A stretch of DNA of 64,000 nucleotides, taken from assembly GCA_016938035.1 (NCBI GenBank), contig JAFGVK010000122.1:1-64000 (forward strand), given 5' to 3'. A program made the translations under genes and the position numbers. A model generated the notes under the pieces. That model searched no databases. It saw nothing but the letters and a program-made list of their open reading frames with translations, and was not told where the DNA came from. This stretch comes from Deltaproteobacteria bacterium (lineage in GTDB: Bacteria > Myxococcota_A > UBA796 > GCA-2862545). Positions 20,217 through 28,682 of this stretch are shown piece after piece; position 1 is the stretch's first letter, and each line of letters begins with the position of its first letter.

Positions 20217-20573
20217 CGTAGCGTCCGGCCTCTCGGCCCGCGCGTCCCACCGGGGTGCGCGCTCGGTCGTGCCCCACGCGGTCCCCGCGAGAGATCGGAT
20301 CAGGCTGCCCTGCGCTGCCAGGACGCCCTGCGCGTCGCGCCCACGCGTGCGTACACACCACCACGCCCGCGGTGCCCGAGCCGAGCCACCGGGGCGCGGC
20401 GAACGGGAAGTCCGCACCGAGCACATCGAGGCGGCTTTGTCCGTGGAGGCCGGAGGGCGCCCCCCCGGATCGGGAGGAGGGAGCGAGCTAGCGCACGTGA
20501 CCGATGACGGGCGGACGCCGCGCAGGAGCCCTCCTTACGGGAGTAGCGCCCTGTTCGACGCTCCCGGCCCCGC
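20217..20573. other. Intergenic region, 357 bp, between convergent genes
   Basis: GC-rich DNA between the porin stop and the stop of the Cys-rich membrane protein. Open frames exist on both strands but have no Shine-Dalgarno, signal peptide or recognisable motif. No clear terminator with a T-run is visible. Confidence 0.5.
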
Positions 20574-21092
20574 TCAGCGCGCCGCGCGGCACTTGCCCCA
20601 GCTCGCGGAGCAGCGGATCTCGACCAGCTCCTGGCCCTCCGCGACCACGAGGTTCCCCATGTTGCGCGCGGCGGTTCCGTTGAGCCCGGCCCACAGGGTG
20701 TAGGTCCCCGGCGGATAGGTGTCCCCGGTGACCTTGCGGCCGTTCAGCTCCAGCCACCACTGATCCGGGGAGTCACCGACGATGCGAACCACCGCCGCAG
20801 TGGTGGGCGCCTGCGCCTCCTCAGCCGGCGCAGGCTCGTCCGGGATGGGCACGGTCCTCGGCTTGACCGCGGTGACCGGCTGCGGCTTGTCGTCGTCGCA
20901 GGAGGGGCACTCTGGGCAGGAGGGGCAGCTGGGCTCCTCGCACACCGGACACTCCAGCTTGGGGCAGTCCGCCGGTTTTGCCCACATGCTGAATCCCATC
21001 GACAGGCCGCCGGCCACACCGATGAGGATACCACCCACGGCAAGCATCAGTCCCGCGAAGGACAGCCCGATATTCTTTGCGCCACGGCCCAC
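20574..21092 (-). CDS. Single-pass membrane protein with Cys-rich stalk and PEGA-like C-terminus
   Basis: 172 aa. Residues about 8-35 form one hydrophobic membrane segment (NIGLSFAGLMLAVGGILIGVA). Immediately after comes a Cys cluster of CP..C type, with eight Cys between about residues 43 and 66 (CPKLECPVCEE, CPSCPECPSC). A Pro/Ala linker follows, then a small beta domain with PEGA-like character (WWLELNGRKVTGDTYPPGTYTLWAGLNG). The Cys spacing resembles rubredoxin/zinc-ribbon knuckles and could bind metal or form disulfides. The gene lies 29 bases downstream of another envelope gene, so they are probably co-transcribed. Function unknown. Confidence 0.65.
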   Translation of the reverse strand: MGRGAKNIGLSFAGLMLAVGGILIGVAGGLSMGFSMWAKPADCPKLECPVCEEPSCPSCPECPSCDDDKPQPVTAVKPRTVPIPDEPAPAEEAQAPTTAAVVRIVGDSPDQWWLELNGRKVTGDTYPPGTYTLWAGLNGTAARNMGNLVVAEGQELVEIRCSASWGKCRAAR

Positions 21093-21121
21093 GAAGAGCC
21101 TCCGTCATCCAAAGTGGTTGA

Positions 21122-22000
21122 TTACCAGGTCCCCGAGAGGGAGAGCCCCGCCGGGCTGCCCTGGCTGTCGAGGAGCACACCTGTCCCGATAAACCCCGCC
21201 AAGCCGACCACCGTCAGGACGGTGCCGCCCACCACGCGGTCTCTCGCCTGGAGCACACAGGCTGAGTCGGAGGCGTCCCCGACGCAGGTGTGCCCCTGAT
21301 CCCAGCCGCCGTTCCCGATCAGCGTCACACCCGCGCCGACCAGCCCCGCGGACACCCCCGCGAGGACGTACCGCTTGCCGCGGTTGGGATCGACCCCCGA
21401 CAGCTCCTCCCCGGTCTCCGGCGAGAAGTAGGCGGGGGTAGGATCTCCTGGCCACAGGTAGGAGGTCTCAAGCACCTGCCCCTTGTCGTCGATGTGCTGG
21501 AAGATCGTGGCGAAGGTCGCGGGGCGATCCAGCGTCTGCCGCCCGTCAAAGCGGAGGGTCCCCTCCGAGGGACGCATCGCGTGCGCGGTGATGTCGAGCG
21601 CCACCGGGATCGCCGAGTAGTCCGCGTGCTCCGGATCGCCAGAAGCGACCATGTCCTCTGGGAACCGGTACTTGGGCGTAAGCTTGCGAGACGCGGCGAA
21701 GGCCATGCGTGCCCGGTCCACGTCATTGTCCACGATCCGCACCCGCAGCCCCATCACACGGTGGATGCGCGCCGCGAGGTCCGGGCGGAGCTTCTCCTCC
21801 AGGCACGGGACCATGTCCTGCACCTGCTTGGAGATCTCGATAAACTGTCCAGACTCCCACTTTGGGTATTCAACCTCGGCTTTCTCAAGGAGTTCCTCAA
21901 GATCGGCCGCGTAGGCTGAGTGATAGCAGACATCTTCGGCGCGCGCTGCCCCAGAGGGGAGCACCATCATCAGGGTCAACAGTCCGACCAGAGCTGTCAT
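21122..22000 (-). CDS. Exported protein of unknown function with C-terminal membrane segments
   Basis: 292 aa. Signal peptide MTALVGLLTLMMVLPSGAARA, then a helical region (residues about 22-110) with two Cys and TPR-like character (LLEKAEVEYPKWESGQ, MAFAASRKLTPKYRF), a beta-rich middle (TLRFDGRQTLDRPATFATIFQHIDDKGQVL), and near the end two hydrophobic Gly-rich stretches (VLAGVSAGLVGAGVTLIGNG and a second at about 258-278) that look like membrane helices. This architecture is common among uncharacterised envelope proteins of Myxococcota. No enzyme motif seen. It is followed 29 bases later by the Cys-rich membrane protein. Confidence 0.65.
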   Translation of the reverse strand: MTALVGLLTLMMVLPSGAARAEDVCYHSAYAADLEELLEKAEVEYPKWESGQFIEISKQVQDMVPCLEEKLRPDLAARIHRVMGLRVRIVDNDVDRARMAFAASRKLTPKYRFPEDMVASGDPEHADYSAIPVALDITAHAMRPSEGTLRFDGRQTLDRPATFATIFQHIDDKGQVLETSYLWPGDPTPAYFSPETGEELSGVDPNRGKRYVLAGVSAGLVGAGVTLIGNGGWDQGHTCVGDASDSACVLQARDRVVGGTVLTVVGLAGFIGTGVLLDSQGSPAGLSLSGTW

Positions 22001-22072
22001 GTCGTCACTTCCGTCACTAGGCGTTCACCATATCAGAGCACTAACTGCACAGTCCAATGTTCCCGCGAGCGC

Positions 22073-22855
22073 TCATCGCCTCGCGCCGTCGCGCTCCCTC
22101 GCCTGCCACCGCTGCAGCAACTCCAGCAGGTCTCTCTCGCGATCCTCGGCGGCGCGGAGCTTCCCCTCCAGCAACTCCAGGCGTTGGTGAAGCTCCGCGG
22201 TCTTTGCCATCTCATTTTTCAGCAGGGCCACCGCCTTCTCTCGATTCAAGGCCCTCAATGCCGCGGCACCGAGGGACGGATCCATCGGCATTGACCGGGG
22301 GGGCAGCCCCTCTGGTCCCCGTCGGTCCACCGGAGCGGGAGAGGGCGGCGGGGAGTCCTCCATCAGGTTGGCGGAGGGCGGCGGCACCGCCCCGTGGGTG
22401 GCCCCCACCCTGATCCTGGCGACTGCCGGCTCAGAGTCCACCTGCACCCGCGCGGGGCGCGGCCCGGCGACCTGCACAGAGGCCGGCGACGGGGTGGCCG
22501 CTGTTCCCCCCTGCCCCGGCACCACCAGGTAGCGAAAGCCGTACTCGGTGATGACCTCAAGCTCCACCCAGTCGCCGAAGGACAGGTCACCGATCACGGA
22601 GGGAGCGAGCCTGGAGAAGGCGTAGCTGTTGCGGCGCTGGCTCCCCTCTGGCAGGTGGATGAACCGGCTCGCCTGGAGCACGCTCGCACCCACCCGCGAC
22701 TCCTCCGCGGCGGTGGACGGTGAGGGGTCGACGCGACCGGGGAGCCTCAGACCAAGCGCCCCTAGGCCGGTGTCCACCTGAAAGCGCAGGCTCACCATCA
22801 GCTCCGCGCCAGGCTCCCGCATCAACCAGATCTGAAATGGCGTGTCGACGTTCAT
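22073..22855 (-). CDS. Unknown soluble protein with C-terminal coiled coil
   Basis: 260 aa with ATG 22855. Residues 1-105 look like a PilZ-like or other small beta domain (MVSLRFQVDTGLGALGLRL, IGDLSFGDWVELEVITEYGFRYLVV); residues 105-195 are a low-complexity Pro/Ala/Val linker; residues about 200-258 form a strongly charged amphipathic helix with heptads (LLKNEMAKTAELHQRLELLEGKL), likely a coiled coil. No signal peptide. A membrane-free scaffold or regulator is possible. PilZ identity is a guess: no RxxxR motif is clear. Confidence 0.6.
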   Translation of the reverse strand: MNVDTPFQIWLMREPGAELMVSLRFQVDTGLGALGLRLPGRVDPSPSTAAEESRVGASVLQASRFIHLPEGSQRRNSYAFSRLAPSVIGDLSFGDWVELEVITEYGFRYLVVPGQGGTAATPSPASVQVAGPRPARVQVDSEPAVARIRVGATHGAVPPPSANLMEDSPPPSPAPVDRRGPEGLPPRSMPMDPSLGAAALRALNREKAVALLKNEMAKTAELHQRLELLEGKLRAAEDRERDLLELLQRWQARERDGARR

Positions 22856-22900
22856 GGACGGAGTCTACCCACATTCTACGACAAGGTGAATCGCCTCCCC

Positions 22901-23338
22901 TCAGAGAGGGTCGTAGCGAAGGATCAGGTGGGAGAGGCTGGGGACCGAGCTGGCGGTCTGGGCGAGCGCCGTGCCCCTGAGGCCACGGTAGAGCTTCTTC
23001 ATGACGGGGTGCTTCGCGCGCTCGGCCCGTCGATCGGTGACGCCCAGCAGCGCGTCGGCGATCTCGGTCGCGTGCTCCTCAAAGTACCTGTGGGGCTCCC
23101 CGCTCGCGCGGGCCTTCTCCCAGAACGGATCGATGGCCGGCGCGAAGCCAGGGAGGAGTATTCCCATCGCCTCCTCGACGATCCCCGGCTTGATCTTCAC
23201 CATCGTCTTGTAGCCGGCCCGCACCGCGGCGCCCGAGATCCCGCTCTTCTTGCGGACCTCGGCGTCTACCAGCTGGGCACCGTCGACCACCAAGGAACGC
23301 ATGATTTCTGGATCGCTGAGCATCTCAGTCAACTTCAC
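22901..23338 (-). CDS. Conserved small helical protein, DUF6918-like
   Basis: 145 aa beginning MKLTEMLSDPEIM. The pattern LVDAEVRKKSGISGAAVRAGYKTMVKIKPGI..EAMGILLPGFA...DPFWEKAR resembles proteins annotated DUF6918, which are known mainly from actinobacteria and some myxobacteria and have no known function. All-helical, soluble, no signal. The gene ends 45 bases before the coiled-coil gene and starts 3 bases after the HEAT lipoprotein gene's stop, so the three probably form an operon. Confidence 0.65.
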   Translation of the reverse strand: MKLTEMLSDPEIMRSLVVDGAQLVDAEVRKKSGISGAAVRAGYKTMVKIKPGIVEEAMGILLPGFAPAIDPFWEKARASGEPHRYFEEHATEIADALLGVTDRRAERAKHPVMKKLYRGLRGTALAQTASSVPSLSHLILRYDPL

Positions 23339-23341
23339 CGC

Positions 23342-24478
23342 TCACCCCGGGGTGTTCTTTTCCATTCCCGGACACCAGGGCGTGGGCGCCTGGCCTCCGA
23401 AGGTCCTGAACCAGCGGCCCAGGTGGTTGCGACCGTAGCAGGACTGTCCTCCGCGGGCAATCGCCCCCTGAACGCAGGCGTATGACCGCTCCCAGTCCCG
23501 CTCGTTGTGGACGCGGATAATGTCCACGTCAGGCATGGTCTCAGCGATCTGATCCTGCACGTTCGCCTTGAGGAAGGGGCCAATGCTCTCACACAGGGCG
23601 TCCGCCGCCTCCTGAGCGGGTGAGGCGCCCAGCGCGTCGAGGGTCGCGCGCCGCACCTTGGGTGAGGGCTCCTCCTCCTGCAGCCGCTGCTTGAGGCAGG
23701 CGATCCGGGCCGTGTCCTTGGTCCCGTGAAAACCACGCGCCGCCGCCTCGCGCGCGCGCTCGTCCTCGTCCTCCATCAGCAGCTTGCAGCCGAGCTCATC
23801 CACCTTTCGCTTCTGAGACGAGGCCAGCGCCGCGAAGGCCGCACCCCGGACACCGCCGTCCGCGTCTTCACCGGCGGCGGTGAACAGCGCCGACTCCACC
23901 TGATCGCCGCTCCGCCCCAGCAGACCCGCCGCAGCGCCCGCCCTGACGCCCGGATCGGGGTCCTTCGCGAGCAGCTCCAGCAGCAGGGGGATGTGGCGCT
24001 CTGACGGGCGCAGGGCCACCGCGGACTGGGCCCTGACCGCAGGGTCTCCGCTCCCCTGCGCGAGCCCCGAGAGCACCCTGAAGCCCTCCTTGGAGCCCAG
24101 GCTGCTGAGGGTCTCCACAAGCACCGTCTTGTCGGCGATGCGATCGTCGGTGATCGCGGGCTCCAGGCAGGCGGCGAGATCGTCTCTGCCGCTGTTCTCC
24201 AGACCCTTGGCCACCGCCTCGCGCACCAGCCCCGCGTCCTTGTCGTACAGCCCCTCGCACAGACACTGTGCGGCCACCGGCTCACGGGGGTAGTCCACCA
24301 GCTTCATGGCGGTGTAGCGCTGAAGCTCAGGGTCCTCCATTCGCAGCGCCACACAGGCGCTCTTCCACCGCTGCTTCAGGAGGAAGTAGTCCACCTCCTG
24401 ATGCTCCTCGATCACCTTGGGGGGCACATCACAGGCCTGCACCAACAGGAGCGCCGCCAGCAGACCAGTGCTAGACAT
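23342..24478 (-). CDS. HEAT-repeat lipoprotein
   Basis: 378 aa from ATG 24478; a TTG three codons earlier, closer to GGAGGT, is an alternative start. MSSTGLLAALLLVQAC is a lipobox (LVQAC), so the protein is envelope-anchored. From about residue 45 to 290 there are repeated paired helices with HEAT/PBS-lyase-type spacing (VRAQSAVALRPS, VRAGAAAGLLGR, VRGAAFAALASS, VRRATLDALGAS). The C-terminal about 80 residues are different, with four Cys (CESIG, ACVQG, SCYGR, WCPGM), probably disulfide-bonded. A protein-protein interaction scaffold in the periplasm is likely. It is the first gene of a minus-strand run. Confidence 0.75.
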   Translation of the reverse strand: MSSTGLLAALLLVQACDVPPKVIEEHQEVDYFLLKQRWKSACVALRMEDPELQRYTAMKLVDYPREPVAAQCLCEGLYDKDAGLVREAVAKGLENSGRDDLAACLEPAITDDRIADKTVLVETLSSLGSKEGFRVLSGLAQGSGDPAVRAQSAVALRPSERHIPLLLELLAKDPDPGVRAGAAAGLLGRSGDQVESALFTAAGEDADGGVRGAAFAALASSQKRKVDELGCKLLMEDEDERAREAAARGFHGTKDTARIACLKQRLQEEEPSPKVRRATLDALGASPAQEAADALCESIGPFLKANVQDQIAETMPDVDIIRVHNERDWERSYACVQGAIARGGQSCYGRNHLGRWFRTFGGQAPTPWCPGMEKNTPG

Positions 24479-24547
24479 CCATCGCAAAGCTACCTCCGGG
24501 ACACGGCCAAGCTATCCCAGCGAGACCCGCACCACACAGGAAATCCG

Positions 24548-25093
24548 ATGACACAAGGACACGCAGAGGATCGCGTCCCGCTCCACCAAGTGCGGCAGAT
24601 CGTGGCAGATTTCTTGGAGGAGTGGCCACGCCGCTTCCTCTGGGCCCTGCTGGACCTCACGGGGCGGCAGGAGGCAGGAGGCGGTCTGCGCCTAGGCGAG
24701 CTGGCCCTACCCTGGAGCGCGTGGTGTGATCTTCACGCGGCGGAGCTGGACGCCTACCTCGACCCCTGGACAGACACCCAGGCCCGGGGGGTCTATGAGG
24801 AGCTGGTGGCCTTCCTGGCCTACGCGCTGCTGTCGCATGGGGCCGCGCAGGGGCACTCCCCGCAGGTGCTCGATGAAGTCCGGAGGGGCATCCCCAGCCT
24901 CACCCCCTTCGGCCCGCTCGATCTCCGGGCGCTCACCGACGCCTACGCGCACACCTCCAACGCCGTCGTGACCTTCGCCGAGCGGGCCGCGCACCGCGCG
25001 CCCCCCAGCCAGGACCTGCGGGAGCACCTGGTGACCATCGCGGTCCACATGGGGAGGGTCTCGGAGCGGGTCGCGTCTGTGCTCCCGCTGTAG
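24548..25093 (+). CDS. Unknown helical protein
   Basis: 181 aa. The ATG at 24548 has AGGA nearby; the frame stays open further upstream but overlaps the divergent lipoprotein gene. The protein is helical and Trp-rich at the start (FLEEWPRRFLWALLDLTG), with no signal peptide, membrane segment or recognised motif. It is divergent from the HEAT lipoprotein with a 69-bp gap. Confidence 0.5.
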   Translation: MTQGHAEDRVPLHQVRQIVADFLEEWPRRFLWALLDLTGRQEAGGGLRLGELALPWSAWCDLHAAELDAYLDPWTDTQARGVYEELVAFLAYALLSHGAAQGHSPQVLDEVRRGIPSLTPFGPLDLRALTDAYAHTSNAVVTFAERAAHRAPPSQDLREHLVTIAVHMGRVSERVASVLPL

Positions 25094-25198
25094 CCGCGCG
25101 CCGGCTGCGGTGCGGTAGCGCATCCGGCGTCCCCACGGGTGCGGTGTTGCGCGGAGGATCTCCGCACGTGATGGCTCCTGCGCCACCCAGGAGCCACC

Positions 25199-25852
25199 TT
25201 GACCGAAGCCCACCCTTCCCTGCCCCACCTGACCCGCCACCAGCGCGACCTCGCGTCGTACAAGACCAACGTGAGCCGGAGCGCCGAGGCGCGGTTCGGG
25301 CCAGCGTGGTGGGGCGCGTGGGAGCAGCACCTGAGCCTGGAGCCCGACGCGACCATCGTGGACCTGGGCGCGGGGCCCGGCACCCTGCTGAGCCTCCTGC
25401 GCGGCAGGCTCCCGCGAGCGCGCCTGATCGGCGTGGAGCTGCAGCCCGAGCTGCTGGCGATGGGCCTCGCGCGCACAGAGGGCTTGGACGTAGCGCTGAT
25501 CCAGGCCGATCTCGGCGAGCCCCTGCCCTTGCCCGAGGCCTTCGCCGACGTGGTGGTCAGCACCCTCACCCTCCACGAGCTGCCCTACCCCCCTGCGCTG
25601 CTCACCGCTGCGAGGCGCGCGCTCCGCCCTGGCGGGCGGCTGGTGCTCTACGACGTGGTGCGGAGGCCCCTGGAGACCTACCTCAGGGACAAGGCGATGT
25701 CTCCCGACCTCCTCGACCACTTCCGCGAGCACAGCCTGTTCACCAGCGAGGACCTCACCTGGCTGGTCATGGAGGCGGGATTCGAGGTGCAGGAGGTGGT
25801 CGGGCGCCACGGAGGACAGTTCGCGATGATCTTCGCAACCCGCGGACCCTGA
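25199..25852 (+). CDS. Class I SAM-dependent methyltransferase
   Basis: 217 aa. Start TTG 25199, with AGGAG at the right spacing. The Rossmann methyltransferase signatures are clear: motif I IVDLGAGPGTLL (residues about 53-64), an acidic strand 2 end (IGVELQPE), motif II/III ALIQADLGEPLPLP, motif IV VVVSTLTLHEL, and post motif LRPGGRLVLYDV. Most similar in style to the UbiE/methyltransferase-11 group. Substrate cannot be told. The gene is isolated; the tandem repeat begins 8 bases after its stop. Confidence 0.85.
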   Translation: MTEAHPSLPHLTRHQRDLASYKTNVSRSAEARFGPAWWGAWEQHLSLEPDATIVDLGAGPGTLLSLLRGRLPRARLIGVELQPELLAMGLARTEGLDVALIQADLGEPLPLPEAFADVVVSTLTLHELPYPPALLTAARRALRPGGRLVLYDVVRRPLETYLRDKAMSPDLLDHFREHSLFTSEDLTWLVMEAGFEVQEVVGRHGGQFAMIFATRGP

Positions 25853-25860
25853 TCCGGGGG

Positions 25861-26376
25861 CCATGATCGTCGTCTGGCCCAAGGTCTGCTCACCGCTCGC
25901 CGCGCGGGCGGCGGGAGAGGGCGCTACTAGCCCGCTGAGATCCTAATTTCCGACGGCCTCAGCGCCGCCGCCAGGGGGGCTTCGCCCACCTCCGTCTCCC
26001 CCCGTGGGGTCGGGGACTGCGTCCCTCCACCGTGCTGAGGGCTTGCCGCCCCCTCTCCCCCTGCGTGATTCCGGGGCTACCCGGTCCGGAGGCCCCCCAC
26101 AGGACCCACTGGGGCGGGCCATGATCATCGTCTGGCCCAAGGTCTGCTCACCGCTCGCCGCGCCGGCGGCGGGAGAGGGCGCTACTAGCCCGCTGAGATC
26201 CTAATTTCCGACGGCCTCAGCGCCGCCGCCAAGGGGGCTTCGCCCGCCTCCGTCTCCCCCCGTGGGGTCGGGGACTGCGTCCCTCCACCGTGCTGAGGGC
26301 TTGCCGCCCCCTCTTCCCCTGCGTGATTCCGGGGCTACCCGGTCCGGAGGCCCCCCGCAGGACCCACTGGGGCGCA
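25861..26376. repeat. Tandem direct repeat, two copies of a 258-bp non-coding unit
   Basis: Copy 1 is 25861-26118 and copy 2 is 26119-26376, adjacent and differing at only about 8 positions. Each copy starts CCATGATC and ends GGACCCACTGGGGCG. Inside each, GGCGGCG and CGCCGCC can pair around two smaller hairpins (GGGC/GCCC and GCTGAG/CTCAGC), giving a branched structure. Each copy also holds a 27-codon frame beginning MI(V/I)VWPKVCSP, without a Shine-Dalgarno. The unit is not seen elsewhere in the window. It could be a repetitive intergenic element, a structured RNA or a duplicated regulatory region. Confidence 0.9.
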
Positions 26377-26586
26377 GCGATGTTCAAGGCCGATCCGGGG
26401 CTGTGGACAAGCGCTGGCGTCCCCCCGGTTGAACCGAGAACTACACAGGAACTAGCAACACACTTCAGGCATCTCCCCCTAGGGATAATCTTGAGGACAA
26501 CGGGTACGGAGCGGTCGATTTCTGGTCTTTTTTCCCCACCCTTCTCCTGCTCTCTTTAGGCGAAACATCACCCACCCCTTGTCGCG
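26377..26586. other. Intergenic region after the tandem repeat
   Basis: 210 bases, less GC-rich than the surroundings, with pyrimidine-rich runs (TTTTTTCCCC near 26530). It contains a short dyad CGGTT-G-AACCG at 26426-26436 and one DnaA-box-like 9-mer. No gene is supported. The MFS gene converges on it. Confidence 0.4.
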
Positions 26587-27807
26587 TCAAGATTGCGGAA
26601 CCCTACGCCGCCGCAGAGTGAAGCCGACGCTCACCGCGAGCCCTACCGCGGCTACCGGCCACAGCCCGCCGTCGGCGCCACCCGCGGCGTCCACCGCGAG
26701 CCCCAGCAGCGGCGCGAGCACCGCGCTGATCAGGCTCCGCGCCTGACTCTCCACCGACAGCACCGCCGCCCCGTGCTCAGGCGGCGTGTGGAGGTCCATC
26801 CGCCCGATGAGCGCGGGTCGCCAGAGGTTCTGCCCCACGTAGAGCAGGGCGAACCCCAGCACCGCCAGGGCCGGCAGCCCCCCTAGCAGCGAGAGCAGTA
26901 TGACCGCATAGAGCGCGATAGCCCCCCACCAAAGGGCCGCCGCTCCCCGCTCGGGCGATCCCATCCACGCCTCGAACCGGTGCGCCTGGCGGCTAGCCGC
27001 CGCGGAGCCCAGAAACAGGCCGAAGTAGACCGGCCCCACCAGCAACGCGGCCCGCTGCGCATCGGAGAGCGCGCTCACCCCCATCCCCGCGAGCAGCGCG
27101 ATCGCCAGCACCGCCAGGAGCGGCTGGAGGTACTCCTTGACCGCCTCGAACACACCCTCGAAGCCCATCGACTCCCCGATGAGCCCCCGCAGCTCGGGCG
27201 ATCTCAAGGTGAGCCGGGCCACCTCGGTGAGCCGCCCCCTCACCTGTCCGCGGCCCTCCCCCTCCAGCGCCTCGGGGTAGCCGAGGAAATTGACCACCCC
27301 CAGCGCGTAGGGGAGCACCGCACCGTAAAAGACCCAGGCCATGCTCCCGCCGAGGAGCACGAAGGCCGCTGCGATCAGGCTGGACACCGCGGAGCCCACC
27401 TTGGACCACGATCGGGTGAGCCCATAGACCTGAGTGCGCTCGGACTCCCGGCCCTGCAGGCGCAGCCAGGTAAAGATCATCGCCTTGTGGGTGCCGGTGC
27501 GAAAGGCATCCCCCACCGCGTAGAGGGTCACCGCGCCAACCAGGGGCGCCGCCCCCCTCGCCACACCAAACAGCAGAAAGCTGGCGATATAGGCGATAAA
27601 GCTCAGGATCATCGAGCGGCGCCTGCCCCACCCGTCTGCGAGGGCGCCCGAGGGGATCTCCATCAGGTTCACCGCCAGATCGCGCCACCCCAGCAGCAGC
27701 CCTATGGCGAAGAAGGACAGGCCCTTCTCCATCAGCACCAGCACCAGGAAGGGCTCGAAATAGCGCTGGTTCTTCAGGAAGCCGTACAGGCAGAAGCGGA
27801 AGATCAC
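26587..27807 (-). CDS. MFS transporter
   Basis: 406 aa with about 11-12 hydrophobic membrane segments and the MFS motif A between helices 2 and 3 (GALADGWGRRRSM). A large loop and helices after the centre (VFEAVKEYLQPLLAVLAIALL) fit the usual 6+6 arrangement. The substrate cannot be inferred; the overall look is of the drug/metabolite exporter-like group. It ends with a basic tail (RRRRVPQS). The upstream neighbour on the same strand ends 121 bases earlier, behind a long hairpin. Confidence 0.85.
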   Translation of the reverse strand: MIFRFCLYGFLKNQRYFEPFLVLVLMEKGLSFFAIGLLLGWRDLAVNLMEIPSGALADGWGRRRSMILSFIAYIASFLLFGVARGAAPLVGAVTLYAVGDAFRTGTHKAMIFTWLRLQGRESERTQVYGLTRSWSKVGSAVSSLIAAAFVLLGGSMAWVFYGAVLPYALGVVNFLGYPEALEGEGRGQVRGRLTEVARLTLRSPELRGLIGESMGFEGVFEAVKEYLQPLLAVLAIALLAGMGVSALSDAQRAALLVGPVYFGLFLGSAAASRQAHRFEAWMGSPERGAAALWWGAIALYAVILLSLLGGLPALAVLGFALLYVGQNLWRPALIGRMDLHTPPEHGAAVLSVESQARSLISAVLAPLLGLAVDAAGGADGGLWPVAAVGLAVSVGFTLRRRRVPQS

Positions 27808-27847
27808 GGAGCCTCCCTCGGCTCTATCGCGACGCGGTCAGGGCGCG

Positions 27848-27880
27848 AGGGGCCGCGCGGAATTCCTCCGCGCGGCCCCT
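27848..27880 (-). terminator. Long perfect hairpin between two minus-strand genes
   Basis: AGGGGCCGCGCGG pairs perfectly with CCGCGCGGCCCCT (13 bp) around the 7-base loop AATTCCT. It lies 48 bases after the stop of the upstream gene and 40 bases before the MFS start. No T-run, so it is either a terminator used with Rho or an mRNA-stabilising or MFS-leader structure. Confidence 0.55.
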
Positions 27881-27928
27881 CCTGCCCTGTGACCGCGGCC
27901 CCGCTCCCGCGGCGAGACCGCCGTCTCG

Positions 27929-28492
27929 CTACTCGGCGCTGCCCATCGCGGCCACTAGCTCGTCGAACTTGCTAAGCGTCGCCGCGATCGTCTGCTCTGA
28001 GACCTCGGGGAGCGTCCCTCCGAAGGCCTCTTTGGCCTGCGAGAAGCCCTTCTCCAGTCCCGCCCGCACCTCCTCAGCGCGCGCGGGATCACCGCCGATC
28101 ATGCCCTTGGCAAACTCGACGATCCGGTCCGAGGTCTGGTCTGCCCCCCAGTAGCCGTCCTCTGCGATGAGCGCCTGAGCTTGCTCGGGGCTGACCTGGG
28201 TGATCTCCATCACCTCGCCGCCCCCCACAGCGATCTCGCTGTTGAGCCCCTGCTCCTGGAACATCCGCCCCACGAGCGACTGGAGCAGGCTGGTCTGTTG
28301 GGTGGCGTTGGTGCGGCCCGCGGCGGTGTAGGCGAGGACGGGCGGGGCGCTCCGCCCCACCACCTGGTCCAGCACCGCGGCGTCGTCCCGCAGTGTCGGG
28401 ACCTGCGGCGGCTCCGTGTTCGGTTTGGTTTTGCTGACCTGAGCCGTCTGAGCGGCCGCAGGGAGCACAGCGTTTCCAACTGGCTTCATCAT
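27929..28492 (-). CDS. Unknown protein, possibly DUF5610-like
   Basis: 187 aa from ATG 28492 (second ATG directly after it), with GGGGGAG upstream. Residues 1-55 are disordered (Ala/Thr/Pro-rich). The folded part has the pattern SDRIVEFAKGMIGGDPA..EEVRAGLEKGFSQAKEAFGGTLPEVSEQTI, which recalls DUF5610, where a helical domain follows a SPE.VA..I.F motif. The family has no known role. No signal peptide. It is divergent from the aminotransferase gene with a 190-bp gap. Confidence 0.6.
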   Translation of the reverse strand: MMKPVGNAVLPAAAQTAQVSKTKPNTEPPQVPTLRDDAAVLDQVVGRSAPPVLAYTAAGRTNATQQTSLLQSLVGRMFQEQGLNSEIAVGGGEVMEITQVSPEQAQALIAEDGYWGADQTSDRIVEFAKGMIGGDPARAEEVRAGLEKGFSQAKEAFGGTLPEVSEQTIAATLSKFDELVAAMGSAE

Positions 28493-28682
28493 GGCTCCCC
28501 CTATGTTGATCCAGGGTCCCGCCTCTCCTCTCGGATCATCGGGGCCGAGATTCAAGCGAAAGGGATCGGGGCAAGCTGCGATACCTCCAGACCGCCCCTC
28601 TTGTCGGCCTGATCGGGTGGATTGTCCCTCTGCCCTGGGGTCGATAGAGGGGCGGTGAGGTCCACTACCCCTCGGAGGAGCC

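Noticed and set aside
25861-26376. Tandem repeat as integron attC sites or an insertion sequence
   Set aside because: No integrase or transposase, no GTTRRRY/RYYYAAC core pair, and no terminal inverted repeats or target duplication.
26402-26410. DnaA-box-like TGTGGACAA suggesting an origin
   Set aside because: Only one box with a mismatch; no cluster, no AT-rich unwinding element and no dnaA, dnaN or gidA nearby.
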